A stretch of DNA of 64,000 bases from Amycolatopsis sp. NBC_01480 (GTDB taxonomy: Bacteria; Actinomycetota; Actinomycetes; Mycobacteriales; Pseudonocardiaceae). How positions within the stretch are numbered: the stretch's first letter is position 1; every line of letters starts with the position of its first letter. A program made the translations under genes and the position numbers. The notes beneath the pieces are model-generated. The model saw nothing but the letters and a program-made list of their open reading frames with translations. It had not been told where the DNA came from and searched no databases. Positions 17,344-25,760 of this stretch are shown piece by piece. The stretch is taken from NCBI RefSeq assembly GCF_036227205.1, contig NZ_CP109442.1, positions 744,001 through 808,000 of the forward strand, written 5' to 3'.

Positions 17344-18331
17344 CCGAAGTTTCCTTCCCGTCGGTGGCGCCGTCCTCCGGTGTGGTGACCGGCAGCCGTC
17401 CGAACAGAACGACGTCGTGGTGCACCCGGCGAACCGGCGGCGGACCGGCGACGCCGGCGCGCGGCGATCGGCCGCGTGCAAGCGTCGCGGCTCCGGTCTG
17501 CTCGCCGACCGCGGAGCTGGCCACCCGGTCCGGTGCCGGCGCGGTGAGCACGGCGATGTGGTCGAGACACCGCAGCCCGTAACTACCCAGCGTTTCCACC
17601 ATGACCGAGTATGGGTCGAGCAGCCGGCCGCCGTGCGAATCACTGTGCGTGACTGTCGCGGCGAGGCCGTGCGGGGTGAGCAGCGCGCCCCAGTCGGTGC
17701 ACGCGAGCCAGTCGGTGGCGTGGGGGTCGAGCGCGGTGATGATCAGATCGAACCCGCCGTCCGGTCGGGTTCCGGCCGGGTCCCGCGGGGAGACGGAGTC
17801 GGGGTTCGGACCGGCCGACGGGCGCAGGCCGAGTCGGCTGAGTCGGGGTCGCGACCCCGACTCGGCTCCGGCGCGCCAGACCGACCTGATGTCGCCGTCG
17901 GGGTAGTCCGGACCGGGTGCTGCGGTCGCGGTGTCGACCCCGCGGCCGAGTCGGGCGACGGTCCAGACCGCTTCGGCGAGTCCGGCGTACGGGTCGCCCT
18001 CGTGCGTGCGGCAGGGGGCTCGCGAAGGAGGGCGCGGGGGCAGCGGTGGGGTGAGGAGAAGGACGCGGTCGCCGGGGCGGGTGTAGGTGGTGACGAGCGT
18101 GAGGATCGTGCGGCCGAGCCAGCCGGCGAGCAGCGCGGTGCCGGGCAGTACCTCGGCGTCGCCGAAAGGCCACAGCGTGGTCGGGCGGGCGGTCCGGATA
18201 CCTCCGAGGGTGGTGGTACGGGAGCGCGTGCGGAGTCGGTCGCGGCCGGCGTGCGCCGCGGGAGTCGCGGCGCGGCGACGCAGGCGGCGGCGGGGGCGGT
18301 GTCCGGGTTCGGGGTGCGGTGTCGAGGTCAT
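17336..18331 (-). CDS. Hypothetical protein, distant methyltransferase-fold relative
   Basis: A 331-residue protein from the ATG at 18331, with AGGAAGG eight bases upstream. It opens with an Arg-rich stretch (about 8-30). The frame contains R-P-T-T-L-W-P-F-G-D near residue 48, a strand R-P-G-D-R-V-L-L-L-T-P, and further on F-D-L-I-I-T-A-L-D followed by W-G-A-L-L-T-P-H-G-L-A-A-T-V-T. This order resembles the downstream gene (SAM-fold strand order, then a terminal H-H-D-V-V-L-F-G strand matching H-H-T-V-L-V-F) but lacks a recognisable SAM loop or catalytic motif. First gene of the leftward integrase/methyltransferase operon. Confidence 0.6.
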   Translation of the reverse strand: MTSTPHPEPGHRPRRRLRRRAATPAAHAGRDRLRTRSRTTTLGGIRTARPTTLWPFGDAEVLPGTALLAGWLGRTILTLVTTYTRPGDRVLLLTPPLPPRPPSRAPCRTHEGDPYAGLAEAVWTVARLGRGVDTATAAPGPDYPDGDIRSVWRAGAESGSRPRLSRLGLRPSAGPNPDSVSPRDPAGTRPDGGFDLIITALDPHATDWLACTDWGALLTPHGLAATVTHSDSHGGRLLDPYSVMVETLGSYGLRCLDHIAVLTAPAPDRVASSAVGEQTGAATLARGRSPRAGVAGPPPVRRVHHDVVLFGRLPVTTPEDGATDGKETSDV

Positions 18332-18374
18332 CGGTGGCCTTCCTCGCGGGTGGTCGGCGTGGTCTGCCAGGTCA

Positions 18375-18414
18375 CCCCAAGAGGCCGGTTTCGGGCCGGA
18401 TTTTCGACACCAAG
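18375..18414 (-). repeat. 40-bp inverted repeat, copy A
   Basis: Read on the minus strand it begins CTTGGTGTCGAAAA and ends CCGGCCTCTTGGGG. It matches copy B at 19823-19862 on the plus strand at about 35 of 41 aligned positions. The copy lies in the divergent promoter region upstream of the methyltransferase-like operon. Confidence 0.75.
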
Positions 18415-18656
18415 AACGCAACTTTTTTCGGGACCACTCCGACGTGCCCGGCCCTCACCCTCGTGAGCGCACGTCAGCTACATGGGATATTCGCGCCCGA
18501 GCAGCACGGAAACCCGATTGTGGCGGCATCCACATTCACCAGATTGCCCGCACCCTTGACGTCGAAGCCGATGAGCGGGGCAATTTCACGGGTACCCGAC
18601 GCCCGCCACCCGCAGGATGTGCGAGCCTCGAATCTCCACCTCAGGCGGTGGCCGGG

Positions 18657-18773
18657 CTACTAAGACTCGCCTAAAAGACCAGGCCAGACACTACTAAAGG
18701 TCGCGCGGGCGCACGCCGCCCACACCTGGCTCGGGAGTAGTCTGGATCGTTTCACCCGGGGCGGGTTTAGTAG
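18657..18773. repeat. CTACTAAA repeats in the divergent intergenic region
   Basis: CTACTAAG (18657-18664) and CTACTAAA (18691-18698) are direct copies; TTTAGTAG (18766-18773) is the inverted copy. CCAGACACTACT (18684-18695) is also mirrored by AGTAGTCTGG (18736-18745). Possible operator sites for a regulator of the divergent operons. Confidence 0.4.
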
Positions 18774-18798
18774 CTTTAATAGCTCCCGAAAGCTGGTC

Positions 18799-18859
18799 CT
18801 TGTTCTTTTCTTGTTCTTTTCTTGTTCTTTTCTTGTTCTTTTCTTGTTCTTTTCTTGTC
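18799..18859. repeat. 11-bp pyrimidine tandem repeat, about 5.5 copies
   Basis: Unit CTTGTTCTTTT repeated without error from about 18799 to 18859, ending about 55 bases before the ATG of the sigma-like gene. Its composition is very unlike the surrounding GC-rich DNA. Perfect short tandem repeats such as this can change copy number, which could alter promoter spacing. Confidence 0.85.
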
Positions 18860-18914
18860 GTCGTTCTGGCGTCCTGACGGGGCTGATTCCGACACCTCGA
18901 ACAGGAGCAGGACC

Positions 18915-19937
18915 ATGACGAACGACGACGCTGTTTCCGCGTCTATCCGGGGCGAGCACGAGGGTCACGAGTGGCTGCCGTTGGACACTGCGCGCGATGC
19001 CTTCGGCTGGCTGGTCACCGGGCCGGAGCCGATGGCGGTGCAGGGGTCCCGGTTCCCGGGGTTGCCGCGGCGGCCGGTGCCGCTGGACGAGTTGCGGGAC
19101 CGGGTGATGAGTAAGCAGTGCCCGCCGCGGACGCGCGATGACGTGTGGGCTCATCTGGTGCTGCAGTCCCGGGCCCGCGGGGGCGCGTGGACGGTGGCGT
19201 GTGTCGGGATGGCGCTGCCGTCGCTGGCCTCGAGCGCGCGGTGGCTGGCCGCCCGGTACCGGGGCGAGCGGGCGGATGTGCACGCGGCCGTGCTCGCCGG
19301 GTTCGTCCAGGCGCTGGCGACGGTGGATCTGTCCGATCCCGGCATCGTCGTGCGCCTGCACTACGCGGCTCGGCGGGCCGGGCAGGCGGCGTTGGAGGAG
19401 TCGCTCGACGCGCCGTTGCCGGCCGGGACGGGCTATCGCTCCGCGGCGCCGCGTCCGCCGTATGGCCACCCGGACTTGGTGCTCGCGCGGGCGGTCGGGG
19501 ACCGGATTCTCACCCCGGCCGAAGCCGAGCTGGTCTCGGCCACCCGGCTCGGTGAGACGTCGATGACCGACTGGGCGCAGCGCCACGGCACGGTCCTCAA
19601 GACCGCGTTCAAGGCGCGCGATCGGGCCGAGGACCGACTCGTCGCCTGGCTGCGGGAGCAGGTGAGCGACACCGACTCCGAGGACCCGGTCGCCGACGCC
19701 GCACTGACCGCCCTGCACCCCGGCACCCCCGACGCGCCGGTCAGCGAAGAACCGCGTTCGTCACGTGCTGTGAGTGGCCGTCCGCGGAACGGTAAACCCG
19801 CTGGTCAGAAGAAATCTTCACGCTTGGTGTCGAAAAACGACCCGAAATCCGGCCTCTTGGGGCGCGGGGAGACCCCCTCTGGCTCTCCGCGTACCGCCGA
19901 GCACGAGCCGACTTCGGAGGTGCGCCGATGCGCCTGA
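18915..19937 (+). CDS. Sigma-factor-like protein, first gene of the conjugation operon
   Basis: A 340-residue protein from the ATG at 18915, with AGGAG seven bases upstream. Residues about 100-150 (a helical A-R-Y-R-G-E-R-A-D-V-H-A-A-V-L-A-G-F segment) resemble sigma region 2, and about 190-235 (L-T-P-A-E-A-E-L-V-S-A-T-R-L-G-E-T-S-M-T-D-W-A) resemble the HTH of region 4. No clear -10-melting aromatic cluster is seen, so activity as a true sigma factor is uncertain. The last 60 residues are low-complexity and contain repeat copy B in the coding DNA. The stop overlaps the next start by 10 bases. It may control the transfer operon. Confidence 0.6.
   Translation: MTNDDAVSASIRGEHEGHEWLPLDTARDAFGWLVTGPEPMAVQGSRFPGLPRRPVPLDELRDRVMSKQCPPRTRDDVWAHLVLQSRARGGAWTVACVGMALPSLASSARWLAARYRGERADVHAAVLAGFVQALATVDLSDPGIVVRLHYAARRAGQAALEESLDAPLPAGTGYRSAAPRPPYGHPDLVLARAVGDRILTPAEAELVSATRLGETSMTDWAQRHGTVLKTAFKARDRAEDRLVAWLREQVSDTDSEDPVADAALTALHPGTPDAPVSEEPRSSRAVSGRPRNGKPAGQKKSSRLVSKNDPKSGLLGRGETPSGSPRTAEHEPTSEVRRCA
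19823..19862 (+). repeat. 40-bp inverted repeat, copy B
   Basis: Begins CTTGGTGTCGAAAA and ends CCGGCCTCTTGGGG, like copy A at 18375-18414 in opposite orientation. It lies within the 3' coding region of the sigma-like gene, about 65 bases before the next gene's start, so the pair brackets that gene. Confidence 0.75.
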
Positions 19938-20440
19938 CCCATCGCCCCCTAACCCAGCACACCCACTCACCTCTGTCCCCGTCCACGCCGGTCCCAGCGG
20001 GTCTGACCAGGCGACAGCCACGGGCGCGAGCTGCTGCCCGTCGCCGGTCAACCCTCCACCGCAGCCGGCATGGTCATCAGATCTTTCCTGCGTCGTCCGT
20101 GCGCAACACGGTCCTGCGGTTGATCGCCGCGGAGATCGTGGCTGCGGTCATGCTCAGCCTCCTGGCCGCCGATCCGGCGCAGGCCTCCACTCAGGTCCTC
20201 GCGATCGCGACCAGCATCGAGCAGGTCTTCAGCAACGTCCGCAATTGGCTCTTCGGCATCCTGACCGGGCTGGCGACGGCGATCCTGACTTTCGGCGGGG
20301 TCCGGTACCTGCTGGCCAACGGCGACCCCGCCGAAGTCGAGAAGGCCAAGGGCGCGTTCAAGTCGGCCGGATGGGGCTACGGGCTGGCTGTCCTGGCGCC
20401 ACTCGTGGTCGAGATCCTGCGCGGGATTGTCGGGGCCTGA
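19928..20440 (+). CDS. VirB2/pilin-like membrane protein of the T4SS
   Basis: A 170-residue protein. The ATG at 19928 is preceded by GGAGGT at six bases. The first 55 residues are basic and Pro/His-rich, followed by a hydrophobic signal-like helix (about 60-85) ending A-Q-A-S, and two further membrane segments (I-L-T-G-L-A-T-A-I-L-T-F-G-G-V and A-V-L-A-P-L-V-V-E-I-L) with G-D-P-A-E-V-E-K-A-K-G-A-F in the loop between. This two-helix hairpin with the short charged loop is the layout of VirB2/TrbC-type pilins and their actinobacterial equivalents. An internal GTG at 20099 would start exactly at the signal peptide. Located immediately before trbL-like. Confidence 0.7.
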   Translation: MRLTHRPLTQHTHSPLSPSTPVPAGLTRRQPRARAAARRRSTLHRSRHGHQIFPASSVRNTVLRLIAAEIVAAVMLSLLAADPAQASTQVLAIATSIEQVFSNVRNWLFGILTGLATAILTFGGVRYLLANGDPAEVEKAKGAFKSAGWGYGLAVLAPLVVEILRGIVGA

Positions 20441-20444
20441 GGTC

Positions 20445-22625
20445 ATGGCCGAGACCCGACGTCCCCGTGAGCCCGCACCCGATCGCGGCGCCCCCGGCAC
20501 CGGCGTGCGCTCCGTTCCACCGGCACGCCGCAAGCGGGGCCTGCTCGCCCCCACCACCCCCGAACGCGCCGGCCGCGGTTCCCGGCGGCGATGGCTGCGG
20601 CTGCTGGCACTCGGTCTGATCGTGGTACTCGCCGGTCTGCTGGCGATCAACGCATGGGCGGCGCCCGAACCTCCCGCACGGCCCGGCGCGCAGGAGGCTG
20701 CGCTCGCGCCGTCCGCGCCGCCGCTGCCTCTTCCCGCCGATCCGCCGGCGAACGCGTGCGCCCCGGATTCGGTGGACCCGGCGTGTCACTTGCCGACCGG
20801 GTCGCCGCGGCCGTCGGTGCCGGCAAGCCCGCTGCCGCCGGTCACCGCACTGCCACCGCCGGCGAGTTGCTTCCCCGGCCAGATCGGCTGCACACCCAGC
20901 GGCGCGAGCAGCGCGCCGAGTGCGAGCCCGGGGCCGCCGTGTGCCGGTGAAGACTGCATCCCGCAACCCGATCCCGCCCCGCCGTCCGCCGGGCCGGGGC
21001 AACCGGGTCCGAGCCTGCCCGGGGGCGACACGGACTGCGGGATCACCAACATCAGCGGCTGCATGACCGCGGCGATCAACGCCGTGTTCCGCGAACTGGT
21101 CACCTCGGCGCTCGACCCGCTCCTGAAGCTGCTCGGCGAGACCGCGTTCTCCACACCCACGCTGGATTCGCTGCCCGGCGTGACGAACCTGTGGAACCAC
21201 TCGTGGCTGATCGTCTTGGCCTGCTACAGCGGGCTGATCATGGTCGGCGGAATCATCGTGATGGCGCACGAGTCGGTCCAGAGCCGCTACTCGATCAAGG
21301 AGATCGCGCCCCGGCTCATCGTGTCGTTCGTCGCCTCGATGCTGTCGCTGTTCCTCATCGACAAGGCGATCCGGCTCGCCAACGCCCTGTCCGCCGCCGT
21401 CCTCGACGGCGGCATCGACCCGCCGAAACTCGGCGACACCCTCGCCGGGGCAATCAACGGCGCCTACTCCGCCGCCGCCTCGGGCGGGTTGTTCCTGATC
21501 CTGATGCAAGGGGTTCTGGTCATCGCCGTGGTCGCGCTGCTGCTGATCTACGTGGTGCGGATGATCCTCACGCTGATCCTGATCGTCTCCGCGCCCTTGT
21601 GGGTCGCCTGCCACGGACTCCCGCACACCGACGGCATCGCCCGCTGGGGCTGGCGGGCACTCGGCGCGACCCTCGGCATCCAGATCGCGCAATCACTCAC
21701 CCTGATCGTCGCGATCAACACCTTCCTCAACGGCAGCGTGCACCTGTTCAACTCGCTCGGCGGCGGCCTGATGATGCTCTTCGCCGCGCTCGGGCTGCTC
21801 TACATCCTGTTCAAGATCCCGTTCTGGTTCCTCTCCGCCACCAAGCTCGGCACCGGCCGCTCCTTCCTCGGCGGCCTGATCAAAACCTTCATCGCCGCGA
21901 AGACCTTCGGCGCCATCGCCGGCCGCGGCAGCCGATTCGCCACCTCCCGCACCCCCGCCATGCCCACACCCACCCGGAATCCCGGGATGGGCAGCCGGAC
22001 CGGCGCCGGTGATCCTCCCTGGCCTCCGCCACCCCGGATGGCCCCGAACCCGGACGCGGTGAACAAGCGCATGCGCGAGCAGTACAACGCCGAGCGGCTA
22101 CGCGCCGCCGGGCAGCCACGCCGGCCCTCGCAGGAACCGCGGTTCCTGCAACCCGGCCCGCAAACACCGACCCACGACCCCGCCCTGAAACTCGGCGGGC
22201 GGCAGGCCCTGCCCGAGTTCAGTTCCCCGGCCCGGCCCGCCACACCGATCCCGCCGCCGACGGCCAGGCACCGCGGGAAGCCCGCCACGACGCCGCGGTT
22301 CCAGGCACCCGGTGCGCCGGCCCGCGCGGGCAGCTCGACGCCTCCGGCGCGGCCGGTCGCGGTGGCGGCGGTCCCGCCGCACCTTCGGTTCCAGCCGGCC
22401 ACCCCGGAGCCCGGGCACATGTCCCGGCCGGTCACTCCCGCAGCGCCGTCGCCTGCTGCCCCGGTGTTCCGGCCCGCGCGTCCCGAACCGCGTCTCGGCG
22501 ACGCCCGGCCCCGCACCCCGTCCGTGCCGCCGCTCGCGTTCCGCGCCCCGGCCCCACCGCCGACACCGGCGCCCACGTCGAAACCGGCGCCGAAGTCTCC
22601 GTCCCGTGGAGGTACACCGTCATGA
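20445..22625 (+). CDS. TrbL/VirB6-like polytopic conjugal transfer protein
   Basis: A 726-residue inner-membrane protein; start at the ATG at 20445, four bases after the pilin-like stop. A basic head, one membrane helix (about 48-70) and a Pro/Ala-rich extracytoplasmic region (about 75-195) with six cysteines are followed by about six membrane helices (about 245-490) containing the G-G-I-I-V-M-A-H-E-S-V-Q and I-A-P-R-L-I-V-S-F features typical of TrbL-like proteins. A Pro-rich cytoplasmic tail (about 510-726) closes it. It forms the channel base of the T4SS. The stop overlaps the next start (ATGA). Confidence 0.82.
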   Translation: MAETRRPREPAPDRGAPGTGVRSVPPARRKRGLLAPTTPERAGRGSRRRWLRLLALGLIVVLAGLLAINAWAAPEPPARPGAQEAALAPSAPPLPLPADPPANACAPDSVDPACHLPTGSPRPSVPASPLPPVTALPPPASCFPGQIGCTPSGASSAPSASPGPPCAGEDCIPQPDPAPPSAGPGQPGPSLPGGDTDCGITNISGCMTAAINAVFRELVTSALDPLLKLLGETAFSTPTLDSLPGVTNLWNHSWLIVLACYSGLIMVGGIIVMAHESVQSRYSIKEIAPRLIVSFVASMLSLFLIDKAIRLANALSAAVLDGGIDPPKLGDTLAGAINGAYSAAASGGLFLILMQGVLVIAVVALLLIYVVRMILTLILIVSAPLWVACHGLPHTDGIARWGWRALGATLGIQIAQSLTLIVAINTFLNGSVHLFNSLGGGLMMLFAALGLLYILFKIPFWFLSATKLGTGRSFLGGLIKTFIAAKTFGAIAGRGSRFATSRTPAMPTPTRNPGMGSRTGAGDPPWPPPPRMAPNPDAVNKRMREQYNAERLRAAGQPRRPSQEPRFLQPGPQTPTHDPALKLGGRQALPEFSSPARPATPIPPPTARHRGKPATTPRFQAPGAPARAGSSTPPARPVAVAAVPPHLRFQPATPEPGHMSRPVTPAAPSPAAPVFRPARPEPRLGDARPRTPSVPPLAFRAPAPPPTPAPTSKPAPKSPSRGGTPS

Positions 22626-23785
22626 CCCAGCAGCCCGTGCGCATCCCGTCCGATGTCGACCGCGAGGACCGCATCCTCGCCAACCTGACCGCACGGCAGC
22701 TGACGATCCTCGCCATCACCGGGATCGTCCTCTACGGCGCGTGGACCCTGACCCGCGAGGTCGTGCCACTGCCGGTGTTCCTCATCCTCGCGGTCCCGAT
22801 CGGGACCGCGGCAGCGGTGCTGGTGCTCGGCCGGCGCGACGGCATGAGCCTGGACCGGCTCCTGCTCGCCGCGATCCGCCAGCGACTGCAACCACGGCAT
22901 CAAGTGGCCGCACCCGAAGGAGTCCGGACCGCCCCGGACTGGCTGACCAGCCACATCACCACCAGCGATCCCACCGGCACAGCGGACGGCTGGCAGGTGT
23001 CCCCGGCGGCGCTGCGGTTGCCCGCCGAAGGCGTCACCGACGCCGGTGTCATCGACCTCGGGACCGACGGCGTGGCCATGGTCGCGGTGGCCTCGACGGT
23101 GAACTTCGCGCTCCGCACCCCGGGCGAGCAGGAAGCGCTGGTCGCGTCCTTCGGCCGGTATCTGCACTCGATCTCCGCGCCGGTGCAGATCCTCATCCGG
23201 GCCGAACGCCTCGACCTGAGCCGGCAGATCCGCGACCTGCACCAGGCTGCCCCTGGGCTGCCGCACCCCCGGCTCGAAGCCGCGGCCCGCGAGCACGCCA
23301 CCTATCTCGATCAGCTGCGGCGCTCCACGGATCTGCTGCGCCGCCAGGTGCTGATCGTGCTGCGGGAACCGGTCCGCCCCGCCGGCCCGACGGACGGCCT
23401 CGGTGGCGCGTCCCCGCTCGCCGTGCTCCGCGCCCGCCGCGGCCGGACCCGGGCCGGCCAGGTCACCGACGCCGCGCGGCGTTCGGCGGAAACCCGGCTC
23501 GTGCGGCGGCTGGGGGAAGCGGTCGAGCTGCTGGCCCCGGCCGGGATCACCGTCACCCCGCTGGATGCCGGGCAGGCCACCGCCGTGCTCGCCACCGCCT
23601 GCAACCCAGACAGCCTGATCCCGCCGACCGCAGGCCTAGCGGGCGCGGATGAGGTGATCACCACCGCCGCCGATCCCGACGATGAACCCCCAGCCCCGCA
23701 CCGGACGACAGCCGACCAGCGCGAACCCGGCAGCACGGCCCCGGCGATGGCGGCGCTCGACGAGTGGGAAGGCGGTGACCTATGA
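22622..23785 (+). CDS. PrgI-family (VirB3-like) T4SS protein
   Basis: A 387-residue protein. The N-terminus (I-P-S-D-V-D-R-E-D-R-I-L-A-N-L-T-A-R-Q-L) followed by two close membrane helices (about 28-75) is the PrgI family signature, which corresponds to VirB3. The remaining 300 residues are cytoplasmic and resemble the long C-terminal extension seen in actinobacterial members, with an internal R-x-L-G-E-A-V-E-L-L region. It couples by ATGA overlap to both neighbours, so the TrbL-PrgI-VirB4 proteins are produced together. Expected to anchor the VirB4 ATPase at the membrane. Confidence 0.8.
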   Translation: MTQQPVRIPSDVDREDRILANLTARQLTILAITGIVLYGAWTLTREVVPLPVFLILAVPIGTAAAVLVLGRRDGMSLDRLLLAAIRQRLQPRHQVAAPEGVRTAPDWLTSHITTSDPTGTADGWQVSPAALRLPAEGVTDAGVIDLGTDGVAMVAVASTVNFALRTPGEQEALVASFGRYLHSISAPVQILIRAERLDLSRQIRDLHQAAPGLPHPRLEAAAREHATYLDQLRRSTDLLRRQVLIVLREPVRPAGPTDGLGGASPLAVLRARRGRTRAGQVTDAARRSAETRLVRRLGEAVELLAPAGITVTPLDAGQATAVLATACNPDSLIPPTAGLAGADEVITTAADPDDEPPAPHRTTADQREPGSTAPAMAALDEWEGGDL

Positions 23786-25683
23786 GCAGGAAGCTCGGCC
23801 GCGCCCGGCGCCGCGCGGGATCCGCGCCCGCGGGCAGGGCCGGCGCGTTCACGCCGGACTCGCTGTCGGTCGCGCCCCGGCATCTGGAGATCGGCGGCGA
23901 ATGGGTCTCCTCCTTCGCGGTCACCGGCTATCCCCGTGACGTGCACGCCGGGTGGCTGCAGCCGCTGCTGTCCTACCCCGGCCGCGTCGACGTGTCCCTG
24001 CACGTCGAGCCGATCGACCCGGTCACCGCCGCGAACCGGCTCAAGCGCCAGCTCTCCAAGCTCGAGTCCGGCCGCCGGCACACCAGCGAGAAGGGGCGGC
24101 TGCTCGATCCGATGGTCGAGGCCGCCACCGAGGACGCCTACGACCTGTCCGCCCGCGTCGCCCGCGGCGAAGGCAAGCTCTACCGGCTCGGCCTCTACCT
24201 GACCGTCCACGCCACCAGCGAGGATGACCTCGCCGAGCAGGTCGCCGCTGTACGGGCGTTGGCGGCGTCGCTGCTGATGAACGCCCAGCCCACCACCTAC
24301 CGGTCCTTGCAGGGCTGGGTGTCGACGCTGCCGCTGGCGCTGGACCTCATCGGGATGCGCCGTACCTTCGACACCGCCGCGCTGGCCGCCGCGTTTCCCT
24401 TCACCAGCCCGGATCTCCCGCCGGCCGACCCGACCAGCGTCGCCGCGCCGGACGGAGTCCTCTACGGGTTCAACGTCGGCAGCCAGGGCCTGGTCCACTG
24501 GGACCGGTTCGCCGCCGACAACTACAACGCGGTCATCCTCGGGCGGTCCGGGGCGGGCAAGTCCTACCTGGTGAAGCTGGAAACCCTGCGCAGCCTCTAC
24601 CGCCAAGTCGAGGTCGCGATCATCGACCCCGAAGACGAATACCGGCGGCTCTGCGAGGCCATCGGCGGCACCTACATCCACCTCGGCAACCCCGAGGTCC
24701 GGATCAACCCGTTCGACCTGCCGATCGCGGTCCGCCCGGACGGCCGCCGCACCGCACCCAAGGACGCACTGACCCGCCGGGCCCTGTTCCTGCACACCGT
24801 CATCGGGGTCCTGCTCGGCGCTGAACTGTCCGCGCCACAACGGGCTGTGCTCGACCAGGCGATCCTCGTGACGTACCGGCAGGCCGGGATCACCAGCGAC
24901 CCCCGCACCTGGAGCCGGCACGCGCCGCTGCTGGCCGACCTCACCGCGGTCCTGGCCGGTGCCGGTGACCCGGTCGCGGTGGATCTCAGTGCCCGGTTGC
25001 ACCCGTTCATCGAGGGCGCGTTCTCCACGATGTTCTCCGGGCCGACCACGACCAGGCCGGAGGGCCATCTGACCGTGTTCAGCCTGCGCGACCTGCCCGA
25101 CGAACTCCGTCCGATCGGGACACTGCTCGTGCTGGACACGGTGTGGCGGCGGGTGTCCAACCCGGCCATCCGGCGCCCGCGGCTGATCACGGTCGACGAA
25201 GCGTGGCTGCTCATGCACGACCCCGCCGGCGCGCGGTTCCTCCACCGCATGGCCAAAGCCGCCCGCAAACACTGGGCCGGCTTGACGATCGCGACCCAAG
25301 ACGTCGGCGACGTCCTCGCCACCGAACTCGGGAAAGCGATCATCTCCAACGCCGCCACCCAGATCCTCCTGCGCCAAGCGCCACAAGCGATCGAGGAGAT
25401 CGTGGCGACCTTCAACCTGTCCGAAGGCGAGAAGCAGTTCCTGATCTCCGCGGACAAGGGACAAGGTCTCCTGAGCACCGGCACCCAGCGGGTCGCGTTT
25501 CAAGCTTTGGCTTCACCGCAGGAAGATGCCTTGATCACCACAGATCCGGCCGAGCTGGCTCAGTACGCAGATCTCGAAGGTAGCACGGACGACAGCGGAT
25601 TCGTCGACCTCGGCATCGAGGACGCCGGGCCAGGTCTTGATGCGGACGCGGACGATCACGTCGACCTCGACCGTGCCGCCTAG
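23782..25683 (+). CDS. VirB4-like T4SS ATPase
   Basis: A 633-residue cytoplasmic ATPase that powers T4SS assembly. An N-terminal VirB4-type domain (residues about 20-230) precedes Walker A I-L-G-R-S-G-A-G-K-S-Y (about 253-263), motif D-P-E-D-E-Y (about 280) and Walker B L-I-T-V-D-E-A-W-L-L (about 466-475). T-I-A-T-Q-D-V-G-D-V-L and Q-I-L-L-R-Q-A-P-Q follow as in TraC/VirB4 relatives. The C-terminus is an acidic tail (about 595-633). Start ATG at 23782 overlaps the previous stop. Confidence 0.9.
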   Translation: MSRKLGRARRRAGSAPAGRAGAFTPDSLSVAPRHLEIGGEWVSSFAVTGYPRDVHAGWLQPLLSYPGRVDVSLHVEPIDPVTAANRLKRQLSKLESGRRHTSEKGRLLDPMVEAATEDAYDLSARVARGEGKLYRLGLYLTVHATSEDDLAEQVAAVRALAASLLMNAQPTTYRSLQGWVSTLPLALDLIGMRRTFDTAALAAAFPFTSPDLPPADPTSVAAPDGVLYGFNVGSQGLVHWDRFAADNYNAVILGRSGAGKSYLVKLETLRSLYRQVEVAIIDPEDEYRRLCEAIGGTYIHLGNPEVRINPFDLPIAVRPDGRRTAPKDALTRRALFLHTVIGVLLGAELSAPQRAVLDQAILVTYRQAGITSDPRTWSRHAPLLADLTAVLAGAGDPVAVDLSARLHPFIEGAFSTMFSGPTTTRPEGHLTVFSLRDLPDELRPIGTLLVLDTVWRRVSNPAIRRPRLITVDEAWLLMHDPAGARFLHRMAKAARKHWAGLTIATQDVGDVLATELGKAIISNAATQILLRQAPQAIEEIVATFNLSEGEKQFLISADKGQGLLSTGTQRVAFQALASPQEDALITTDPAELAQYADLEGSTDDSGFVDLGIEDAGPGLDADADDHVDLDRAA

Positions 25684-25760
25684 CGCAACTGTGGATTGCC
25701 TCAGCCACAACCGTTTCTGCTCTCTCTTTGTTTCCCGACTTTCGTTTCATGAGGTGAGGT

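Noticed and set aside
18087..18674. Plus-strand frame with an HTH-like segment near 18,540-18,600
   Set aside because: Most of it is antisense to the minus-strand gene; no start or ribosome site near the segment.
18799..18859. Tandem repeat as a CRISPR array
   Set aside because: Units are 11 bp and contiguous, with no spacers.
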